From Sulfurovum sp. (GTDB taxonomy: Bacteria > Campylobacterota > Campylobacteria > Campylobacterales > Sulfurovaceae): a stretch of DNA of 11,836 nt. The notes beneath the pieces are model-generated. The model was not told the origin of the DNA. It saw nothing but the letters and a program-made list of their open reading frames with translations, and did not search any database. Where the stretch lies: NCBI GenBank assembly GCA_027038155.1, contig JALVXW010000138.1, positions 1 to 11,836 on the forward strand, read 5' to 3'. A program made the translations under genes and the position numbers. Positions 6,125 to 11,836 of this stretch are shown in pieces; within the stretch, counting starts at the first letter, position 1, and every line of letters begins with the position of its first letter.

Positions 6125-6136
6125 GTAAGTGCCGTT

Positions 6137-6165
6137 ATTATAATCCTTTTTGGCTGAAATGTCAA
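6137..6165 (-). promoter_or_regulatory. Consensus sigma-70 promoter of rho (TTGACA-17-TATAAT)
   Basis: On the minus strand TTGACA (6160-6165) is followed by a 17-bp spacer and TATAAT (6137-6142). Both hexamers match the consensus exactly with optimal spacing. Transcription would start near 6130. Other promoters in the window lack a recognisable -35, so this one stands out. Confidence 0.8.
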
Positions 6166-6195
6166 AGTAAGTCACAAGTTTTTACTCTTTTTAGA

Positions 6196-6201
6196 TAAAA
6201 T
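6196..6201 (+). promoter_or_regulatory. Candidate -10 for ccoI-ccoS
   Basis: TAAAAT is preceded by T-rich stretches (TTTTTACTC, TTTTTAG) and no -35. It would start transcription near 6208, about 22 nt before the TTG start codon. It lies about 30 bp from the -35 of the divergent rho promoter, so the two could influence each other. No clear FNR-like palindrome was seen. Confidence 0.4.
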
Positions 6202-6216
6202 AACTCCAACAAATCC

Positions 6217-6224
6217 AAAAGGAG
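6217..6224 (+). promoter_or_regulatory. Ribosome-binding site selecting the TTG start of ccoI
   Basis: AAAAGGAG ends five bases before the TTG at 6230-6232. This strong site supports the non-ATG start. The nearby ATG at 6238 is out of frame. Confidence 0.75.
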
Positions 6225-6229
6225 TCACT

Positions 6230-8644
6230 TTGGCAGATGTTGCATGCACCCACTGTAACCTTACTTTCTCTGAAGATGTGATGATTGTTGAAGATGAGAA
6301 CTATTTTTGCTGTAAGGGGTGTCAAGGGGTATATCATCTACTCAATGCTGAGGGTCTAGATACATTTTACGACAAACTCGGTGACACCACACTCCAGCCA
6401 GCAACACCACAAGTTGATGACTTAGAAAAGTTTGACCTTGAGGGCTTCAAGAAAAAGTATATTAAAATCAATAATGATGGACTCTATGAGATAAATCTTA
6501 TTATAGAGGGTATCCACTGCTCTGCGTGTGTATGGCTCAACGAAAAGGTACTTCATAAAACAGATGGTATCATAGAAGCTAGTATAAACTACACCAACAA
6601 CAAAGCTAAGGTAGTATGGGACTCCGATGTCATTAAGCTCTCTAAAATCATAGAAACCATACGCTCTATTGGATACAACGCCTACCCTTATGACCCCTCT
6701 TTGCAAGAGGAGAGAGCAGTCAAAAATCGTAAAGCCTACTATACACGCATCCTGGTGGCTGTCTTTGGCTCCATGAATATTATGTGGATTGCTATTGCCC
6801 AATACAGTGGATACTTTACTGGCATGAAACAAGGATTCAAAGAGATTCTCAATGTGGCAGAGTTTATTCTGGCAACTCCTGTACTTTTTTACAGTGGTTG
6901 GATATTTTTTAGAGGTGCATACTACGGGTTCAAGAACCATATTGCCAATATGGACACTCTTGTCTCATCTGGAGCATTGCTAGCCTATATATACTCTATA
7001 TATGCGATGACTACCCAAACCGGGGAGGTCTATTTTGACTCTGTGGTGATGATTATCACCTTTGTTTTAGTAGGAAAATACCTTGAAGTGCTTAGTAAAA
7101 AACACGCTGTAGATACACTTGACTCTATTATGGGAAGTACCCCTACCGAAGTAACCGTCATAGAAGATAATGCAAAGAGCCTTATAAGCATAGAGAGTGT
7201 TCAAATCTCTGATATTATAGAGCTAAAGCCTGGAGAGAAGGTGGTCATAGATGGTGCGCTTGTAAGTGGAGAGGGCTCTTTTGATGAGAGTTCACTTACA
7301 GGAGAAAATGAACCTGTACTTAAAAAAGAGAGTGACGAGATACTAAGTGGGTCTATCTGTCTTGATTCAGTGATACGTTACAAGGCTACCAAAGATGCCT
7401 CTGGTTCACTGCTTCACTCCATAGTCTCACTTCTTGAAGAGTCTATTACAAAAAAGCCTTATATAGAGAAACTAGCCGACAGAGTCTCTGGGTACTTCTC
7501 TACTATTATTTTACTAATTGCTGTGGCTACCTTTGTATTTTGGTGGAGTTATGGCGGGGTCTTTGAGACGGCACTTATCATCGGTATCTCTGTAATTGTG
7601 ATAGCCTGCCCTTGTGCCTTGGGCTTGGCTACACCTATGGCAACACTTATAGGTATCGCAATGGCTGCAAAAAACAATATTTTATTTAAAGAGGCTGGTT
7701 ATCTTGAGACTATGGCAAAGAGCGACCTGCTTGCATTGGATAAAACAGGAACCATTACCGAAGGAAAACCATCTGTTGTAGAGCAAAAGAGCTATCAAGC
7801 ATACGATACAAACTTGCTCTATGCCTTAGTAGAGACATCAAATCACCCTGTATCTAAAGGGGTAAAAGCGTATCTTGAAAAGAGAAATGAGAAGTTAGGC
7901 AAGATAAACCTTAAAGAGATTAAAACCATTCAAGCAAAAGGGGTAAGCGCCAAACAGAACAACCAAACTCTGCTTGGAGGAAATGCACTTTTTATGCGTG
8001 AAAATGGTATATCGTGCGACGAAGAGAGTGAACATACCCTCTTCTACTTTGCCATAGATGGTGAGGTGGTACACAAATTTGAGTTAAGCGACACCATTCG
8101 AGAGGGAGCCAAAGAGGCTATAGCACACATAAAGGCTCTAGGTGTTGAAGTAGTCATGCTTACAGGTGACCATGAAAAGAGTGCCAAAAGAGTAGCAAAT
8201 GAAGTGGGAATTACCGAAATTCATAGTAGACTACTGCCAGCAGATAAAGCATCATTTATAGAAGCCAAACAGAAAGAGGGCAAAGTGGCTGTCATGGTGG
8301 GCGATGGCATAAATGATGCCATAGCTCTAGCACAGTCAAACATCGCCATAGCGATGGGAAATGGTACAGATGTTGCCATCTCTGTAAGTGATGTTGTTTT
8401 GATGGACGAGCAGCCTAAAAGTATCTATAAAGCATATATACTTTCCAAACGCTCCTATCGTGCAATAAAAGAAAATTTAGGGTTATCTTTATTATACAAC
8501 TCTATCACCATACCTTTAGCTGTCATGGGCTATGTTACCCCTCTTGTGGCAGCTTTGTCTATGAGTCTGAGTTCGCTTATCGTTGTAGGAAACTCGATGC
8601 GAATTAAACGTGTAAAACTTTCCAAATCAAAGGATAAATCATGA
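6230..8644 (+). CDS. ccoI: CcoI/FixI-type copper-translocating P1B ATPase for cbb3 oxidase maturation
   Basis: This membrane ATPase exports Cu from the cytoplasm for the Cu-B centre of cbb3-type cytochrome c oxidase. The N-terminus has the FixI-specific Cys-rich module: C6-x2-C9, then C27-C28-x2-C31. A heavy-metal-associated domain follows (about 85-152) with CSAC (97-100). Membrane helices occur at about 170-190, 208-230, 243-262, 268-286, 421-440 and 446-470, and two more near the C-terminus (about 753-790). The ion-binding CPC is at 460-462, with YN (756-757) and MSLSS (778-782) in the last helices. The cytosolic domains show TGE (357-359), DKTGT with the phosphorylated Asp504, HP (539-540) and GDGIND (691-696). 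Length (804 aa) is normal and all key residues are present. The start is TTG, supported by a strong RBS. The gene overlaps ccoS by ATGA, so the two are translationally coupled. The main alternative is a general CopA exporter; the Cys-rich module and ccoS argue against it. Confidence 0.93.
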   Translation: MADVACTHCNLTFSEDVMIVEDENYFCCKGCQGVYHLLNAEGLDTFYDKLGDTTLQPATPQVDDLEKFDLEGFKKKYIKINNDGLYEINLIIEGIHCSACVWLNEKVLHKTDGIIEASINYTNNKAKVVWDSDVIKLSKIIETIRSIGYNAYPYDPSLQEERAVKNRKAYYTRILVAVFGSMNIMWIAIAQYSGYFTGMKQGFKEILNVAEFILATPVLFYSGWIFFRGAYYGFKNHIANMDTLVSSGALLAYIYSIYAMTTQTGEVYFDSVVMIITFVLVGKYLEVLSKKHAVDTLDSIMGSTPTEVTVIEDNAKSLISIESVQISDIIELKPGEKVVIDGALVSGEGSFDESSLTGENEPVLKKESDEILSGSICLDSVIRYKATKDASGSLLHSIVSLLEESITKKPYIEKLADRVSGYFSTIILLIAVATFVFWWSYGGVFETALIIGISVIVIACPCALGLATPMATLIGIAMAAKNNILFKEAGYLETMAKSDLLALDKTGTITEGKPSVVEQKSYQAYDTNLLYALVETSNHPVSKGVKAYLEKRNEKLGKINLKEIKTIQAKGVSAKQNNQTLLGGNALFMRENGISCDEESEHTLFYFAIDGEVVHKFELSDTIREGAKEAIAHIKALGVEVVMLTGDHEKSAKRVANEVGITEIHSRLLPADKASFIEAKQKEGKVAVMVGDGINDAIALAQSNIAIAMGNGTDVAISVSDVVLMDEQPKSIYKAYILSKRSYRAIKENLGLSLLYNSITIPLAVMGYVTPLVAALSMSLSSLIVVGNSMRIKRVKLSKSKDKS

Positions 8645-8874
8645 GTGAAAATATTGTTATTTTAATGCTTGGTGTCTCTACATTTTTAGGAGCTATAGGG
8701 CTTATTGCTCTTCTTTGGGGGGTGCGTACAGGACAATTTGACGACCAGTCAAAGTTCATAGACGCCGCACGCTATGATAACGAAGAGGAGCTAAGAGATG
8801 CTGTGATGATGGAAGAGAAAAAGAAGAAAGCACTCAAAAAGAAAAGAGAGAAAAGCTATAAACCTGCTGATTAA
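8641..8874 (+). CDS. ccoS: CcoS/FixS cbb3-type cytochrome oxidase assembly protein
   Basis: This is a small (77 aa) single-pass membrane protein needed to assemble active cbb3-type oxidase, which gives high oxygen affinity for microaerobic respiration. One hydrophobic helix covers about residues 4-26 and runs into the family hallmark LLWGVRTGQFDD (24-35). The cytoplasmic tail is acidic (about 46-58) and then strongly basic (KKKKALKKKREK, 59-70). The ATG at 8641 overlaps the ccoI stop codon as ATGA, so production is likely coupled to the ATPase. The ccoNOPQ structural genes are not in the window. The gap to galE is 52 bp, and galE has its own promoter there. I saw no convincing GC-rich terminator after the stop, only a weak A/T stem. 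Confidence 0.93.
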   Translation: MSENIVILMLGVSTFLGAIGLIALLWGVRTGQFDDQSKFIDAARYDNEEELRDAVMMEEKKKKALKKKREKSYKPAD

Positions 8875-8887
8875 ACTTAGTTTTTAG

Positions 8888-8896
8888 TGCTATAAT
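8888..8896 (+). promoter_or_regulatory. Extended -10 promoter of the galE operon
   Basis: TGCTATAAT is identical to the -10 nonamers of der and trpS and is preceded by TTTTTAG. Transcription would start near 8903, about 24 nt before galE. A strong ribosome-binding site (AAGGGAGAGG, 8916-8925) sits next to the ATG at 8927. Confidence 0.7.
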
Positions 8897-8926
8897 TTTG
8901 CTAATAAATTCTCTAAAGGGAGAGGT

Positions 8927-9949
8927 ATGAGTATTTTAGTTACAGGTGGGGCTGGGTATATCGGCTCACATACCTGCATTGCACTGATAGAAGCAGGTTA
9001 TGACATTGTCATCTTTGACAACTTCTCCAATGCTTCCAAAGAGAGCATCAAAAGGGTAGAGAAGATTGTCAAACAAAACATCACTGTGGTAGAGGGTGAT
9101 ATACGCAACAAAGATGCACTTGAAACACTCTTTGGCAAATACACCATAGATGCAGTGATACACTTTGCAGGACTAAAAGCTGTAGGAGAGTCAGTAGCGC
9201 AGCCTCTTAAATATTATGACAACAATGTACATGGAACACTGGTGCTTTGTGAAGTGATGGCGAAACATGGATGCAAATCGATTGTCTTCTCCTCTTCTGC
9301 TACGGTCTATGGAGACCCACATACCACTCCTATACAAGAGCACTTTCCTCTCTCGGCAACCAACCCCTATGGACGCTCCAAACTCATGGTAGAGGAGATA
9401 CTGCGTGATGTGCATACTTCCGATAAGGATTGGAGAATTGTACTGCTTCGCTACTTTAACCCTGTAGGGGCACATCACTCTGGAACCATAGGTGAAGACC
9501 CCAATGATATACCCAACAACCTTATGCCATTTATCGCCCAAACTGCGGTAGGCAAACGCCCCTGCCTCAATGTATTTGGAGATGACTACCCTACCCATGA
9601 TGGTACAGGTGTAAGAGACTATATTCATGTGGTAGATTTGGCAGACGGACATATTAAAGCACTTCAAAAGATAGCTGATGCCAAAGAGATACTTACTGTC
9701 AATTTGGGTACAGGCAAAGGCTACTCTGTACTAGATGTGGTAAAAGCTTTCGAAAAAGCATCTGGCAAAAAGGTACCCTACCAGATTGCACCCAGACGTG
9801 CCGGTGATATTGCACAATGTTATGCCGACCCCAGTTATGCCAAAGAGATTTTAGGGTGGGAAGCAAAACGAAGCTTAGAGGAGATGTGTCAAGACAGTTG
9901 GCACTGGCAATCAAACAATCCAAACGGTTACAAGGAAATAACAACATGA
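8927..9949 (+). CDS. galE: UDP-glucose 4-epimerase
   Basis: GalE interconverts UDP-glucose and UDP-galactose with tightly bound NAD, feeding surface-polysaccharide synthesis; some homologues also use UDP-GlcNAc. It is an extended short-chain dehydrogenase. It has the Rossmann motif TGGAGYIG (6-13), Asp at 31 for the NAD ribose, and the catalytic triad SSSAT (122-126, Ser124 or its neighbour), Tyr148 and Lys152 in YGRSK. RYFNPVGAH (about 175-183) follows in the substrate domain. The 340-aa length is typical. MSILVTGG is the standard N-terminus, so the ATG at 8927 is secure. Gene 1 of a three-gene operon: the TGA stop overlaps the next gene's ATG (ATGA at 9946-9949). The sequence does not show whether it is mono- or bifunctional for the N-acetylated substrate. 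Confidence 0.96.
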   Translation: MSILVTGGAGYIGSHTCIALIEAGYDIVIFDNFSNASKESIKRVEKIVKQNITVVEGDIRNKDALETLFGKYTIDAVIHFAGLKAVGESVAQPLKYYDNNVHGTLVLCEVMAKHGCKSIVFSSSATVYGDPHTTPIQEHFPLSATNPYGRSKLMVEEILRDVHTSDKDWRIVLLRYFNPVGAHHSGTIGEDPNDIPNNLMPFIAQTAVGKRPCLNVFGDDYPTHDGTGVRDYIHVVDLADGHIKALQKIADAKEILTVNLGTGKGYSVLDVVKAFEKASGKKVPYQIAPRRAGDIAQCYADPSYAKEILGWEAKRSLEEMCQDSWHWQSNNPNGYKEITT

Positions 9950-11328
9950 CAGACAAGATAAAAAAGAGTATTTTTAGAGAGTATGATATTCGTGGTATTT
10001 TTGAAAAAGAGTTACATGAAGACTCTGTTAAGCTCATAGGCTATTTCCTTGGTCAAAAGATAGGTGGCAACAAAGTAGTCTCCATAGGCTACGATGCACG
10101 CTCTCACTCTCCTGTCTTAAGAGACTACCTTGCTTCAGGGCTCAATGCTGCAGGATGTAAAGTGCTTGACATGGGTATGGTGGCTACACCTGTAAACTAC
10201 TTCTCAAACTATATTGATTTTGAGGGTATCACAACAGATGCTTCTGTTATGATTACTGGTTCACACAACCCTAGTGAGTATAACGGATTTAAAATTACTG
10301 TGGATAAACGTCCCTTTTTTGGTGCAGATATCTATGCACTGGGTGATGAGATTATTGCCCATCAGGATAGACATATTCCAGATGACCTAACCAAAACAGA
10401 GATTGATGTTAAAACACCCTACATAGACTTTATGGTTAAATCATTCTCTCATCTTAAAGGGCTTACGCAAAAAATTATTATTGATGCAGGAAATGGTGTG
10501 GCAGATACAGTTATCACAAAGATATTTGATGCTTTGGAGTTTAAGTATAAAGGTCTCTATCTTGAACCAGATGGCACCTTCCCCAATCACCATCCAGACC
10601 CCTCTGTAGAGAAAAACCTTATTGATGTCAAAGCACTGCTGGAAAAAGAGGGAGATATCGCCTTTGCTTACGATGGAGATGCTGATCGTATTGCGGTACT
10701 TACCCATAAGTATAACATCAAAGGTGACCAGATGGCACTGCTCTATGCGATGAAGATGGAAAATCCAACTGTCATAGGAGAGGTAAAGTGTTCACAAGTA
10801 ATGTATGATGAGCTAGAGCGTCGTGGGGCAAAAGCAATCATGTACAAAACGGGGCACTCTAACCTTAAAGTAAAAATGAAAGAGACCAATGCAGATTTGG
10901 CCTGTGAAGTCAGTGGACATATCTTCTTCAAGCACCGCTATTTTGGTTACGATGATGCCATCTATGCCACACTTAGAATGTTAGAGCTTATCCATGATGG
11001 TATCGATTTGGACAGAGAATTAGATGCACTTCCGCACGTCTTTTCTACCGAAGAGATCAAAGTAGAAACCACCGAAGAGGAGAAGTTTTTAATCATAGAC
11101 AAGGTTAAAGAACTCTTAAAAAATCCTCCATCTGATTTTCCTAAAATCCTTACTATTATTGACGTAGATGGGGTACGTATCAATTTTGAAAAAGGGTGGG
11201 GATTGGTACGTGCAAGCAACACAACCCCTGTACTTGTAACACGTTTTGAATCTACCGACAAGGCACTGGCAAAGGTGTATGAAGAGAAGGTCAATGCACT
11301 TATTTTAAACGCAAAAGAGATGTTATGA
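9946..11328 (+). CDS. Phosphomannomutase/phosphoglucomutase
   Basis: This alpha-D-phosphohexomutase interconverts hexose 6-phosphate and 1-phosphate (mannose and probably glucose). It links the isomerase encoded next door to nucleotide-sugar synthesis. Numbered from the ATG at 9946 (460 aa), it shows FREYDIRG (10-17) and TGSHNPSEYNGFK (104-116) with the phosphorylated Ser106. The Mg-binding loop DGDADR (243-248), the sugar-specificity loop EVSGH (321-325) and the phosphate-binding RASNTTP (422-428) follow. The set matches the ManB/AlgC group, of the usual length. The open frame extends upstream to an ATG at 9817, but that would be inside galE. AAGGAA (9932-9937), eight bases before 9946, and the family N-terminus fix the start. 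It is coupled to galE and pgi by ATGA overlaps. Whether mannose or glucose is the main substrate cannot be read from sequence, so no single symbol (manB, pgm, algC) is assigned. Confidence 0.93.
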   Translation: MTDKIKKSIFREYDIRGIFEKELHEDSVKLIGYFLGQKIGGNKVVSIGYDARSHSPVLRDYLASGLNAAGCKVLDMGMVATPVNYFSNYIDFEGITTDASVMITGSHNPSEYNGFKITVDKRPFFGADIYALGDEIIAHQDRHIPDDLTKTEIDVKTPYIDFMVKSFSHLKGLTQKIIIDAGNGVADTVITKIFDALEFKYKGLYLEPDGTFPNHHPDPSVEKNLIDVKALLEKEGDIAFAYDGDADRIAVLTHKYNIKGDQMALLYAMKMENPTVIGEVKCSQVMYDELERRGAKAIMYKTGHSNLKVKMKETNADLACEVSGHIFFKHRYFGYDDAIYATLRMLELIHDGIDLDRELDALPHVFSTEEIKVETTEEEKFLIIDKVKELLKNPPSDFPKILTIIDVDGVRINFEKGWGLVRASNTTPVLVTRFESTDKALAKVYEEKVNALILNAKEML

Positions 11329-11836
11329 AAAACAGATTACACTTTAACATAAACCTAAACAACAAAGCTCAAGAGGTCTATCAAGCACTGCAAAAAGAGG
11401 AAAAAAGCATAGGCTACTATGCCCTTCCTGAACAAGACACTACGACAATAACAGCATATTGCGACACCATCTCTTCTGAGATTGAAAACATTGCAGTCAT
11501 TGGCATTGGAGGGAGTTCACTTGGGGCAAAGGCTGTCTATGCGTTTTTAAAACCTGTGCAAACACTCTCTAGAAAACTCTACTTCTTTGAGAGCACTGAC
11601 CCTATTAACATCAAAAATCTTCTTGCTAAAATAGATATGAAAAAAACCCATTTTTTAGTCATCTCCAAATCAGGTACAACCGTAGAGACCTTTGCTATCT
11701 ACAAATATATCTACTCCTTGCAGCCCAACCCTTTGGCCTATACCTTTATTACAGACCCAGAGTCTGCTTTGGAGAAGTATGCACAAAGTATAGAGGCAAC
11801 AGTGCTGCATCTTCCTGAAAATGTAGGGGGACGCTT
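11325..11836 (+). CDS. pgi: Glucose-6-phosphate isomerase, N-terminal part (3' end outside window)
   Basis: An open frame starts at ATG 11325, overlapping the mutase stop as ATGA, and runs off the right edge after 170 complete codons. Pgi interconverts glucose 6-phosphate and fructose 6-phosphate in glycolysis and gluconeogenesis. Visible family motifs are IGIGGSSLGAKA (59-70) and SKSGTTVET (114-122), which bind the sugar phosphate, and ENVGGR just at the edge (165-170). The short N-terminus before the first motif (59 residues) fits the compact Pgi type of about 400 aa rather than the long E. coli form. The catalytic Glu and His of the C-terminal half are beyond the window. The order galE, mutase, pgi suggests that fructose 6-phosphate is passed to glucose 6-phosphate, glucose 1-phosphate and UDP-sugars. 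Confidence 0.93.
   Translation, partial: MKNRLHFNINLNNKAQEVYQALQKEEKSIGYYALPEQDTTTITAYCDTISSEIENIAVIGIGGSSLGAKAVYAFLKPVQTLSRKLYFFESTDPINIKNLLAKIDMKKTHFLVISKSGTTVETFAIYKYIYSLQPNPLAYTFITDPESALEKYAQSIEATVLHLPENVGGR

Noticed and set aside
6422..6940. 172-codon open frame on the minus strand inside ccoI
   Set aside because: It is antisense to the conserved metal-binding and membrane part of CcoI and resembles no family I know.
8860..8886. Intrinsic terminator after ccoS
   Set aside because: The only stem is AAAC/GTTT with a three-base loop and no G/C core; too weak to call.
9191..9667. 158-codon open frame on the minus strand inside galE
   Set aside because: It lies opposite the galE catalytic region; composition is that of a reverse-strand shadow.
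9817..9945. N-terminal extension of the mutase from an ATG at 9817
   Set aside because: The extra 43 residues overlap galE in another frame and are absent from the family. The ATG at 9946 has a good RBS and an ATGA junction.

Overview
The window looks like chromosome of a Campylobacterota (epsilonproteobacterial) species, probably close to the Sulfurovum/Sulfurimonas group. This is an inference from three things: AT-leaning, tightly packed housekeeping genes; promoters that mostly consist of an extended -10 (TGCTATAAT) without a -35; and gene order. From memory, rho lies next to a divergent ccoI-ccoS pair in Campylobacter jejuni and next to murI in Helicobacter pylori. Both adjacencies occur here together.

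Layout, left to right. (1) 1-1257: the C-terminal part of a WYL/WCX-domain regulator runs off the left edge and meets, tail to tail, a Uma2-family (PD-(D/E)XK-like) protein. This is the only part that looks accessory. (2) 1293-3871: der (ribosome-assembly GTPase) and trpS (tryptophanyl-tRNA synthetase) on the + strand. They are separated by a gap with two oppositely oriented heptanucleotide arrays and a perfect 16-bp-arm palindrome over the trpS promoter. (3) 3858-6165: rho and murI on the - strand. A textbook consensus sigma-70 promoter drives them, with a strongly structured rho leader. The murI ribosome-binding site and GTG start lie inside another heptamer array. (4) 6196-8874: ccoI-ccoS, the copper-transport and maturation pair for cbb3-type cytochrome c oxidase, divergent from rho. 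(5) 8888 to the right edge: galE, a phosphomannomutase/phosphoglucomutase gene and pgi (cut by the edge). They are joined by ATGA stop-start overlaps and form a hexose-phosphate and sugar-nucleotide operon.

The genes are ordinary core functions: translation, cell-wall D-glutamate, transcription termination, microaerobic respiration and envelope sugar precursors. I found no undescribed multi-gene system. The unusual signals are in the non-coding DNA. A family of 7-bp tandem repeats with a common pattern RTNARGM (on one strand) occurs at two loci and in one case supplies translation initiation signals. The trpS promoter is embedded in a perfect palindrome that mirrors its own -10 and could hide the ribosome-binding site in read-through transcripts. 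The rho leader carries two hairpins downstream of a perfect TTGACA-17-TATAAT promoter.

No tRNA, rRNA, CRISPR array or insertion sequence was recognised by eye. No stretch longer than 300 bases lacks a gene; the longest, 6013-6229, is taken up by the divergent rho/ccoI regulatory region.
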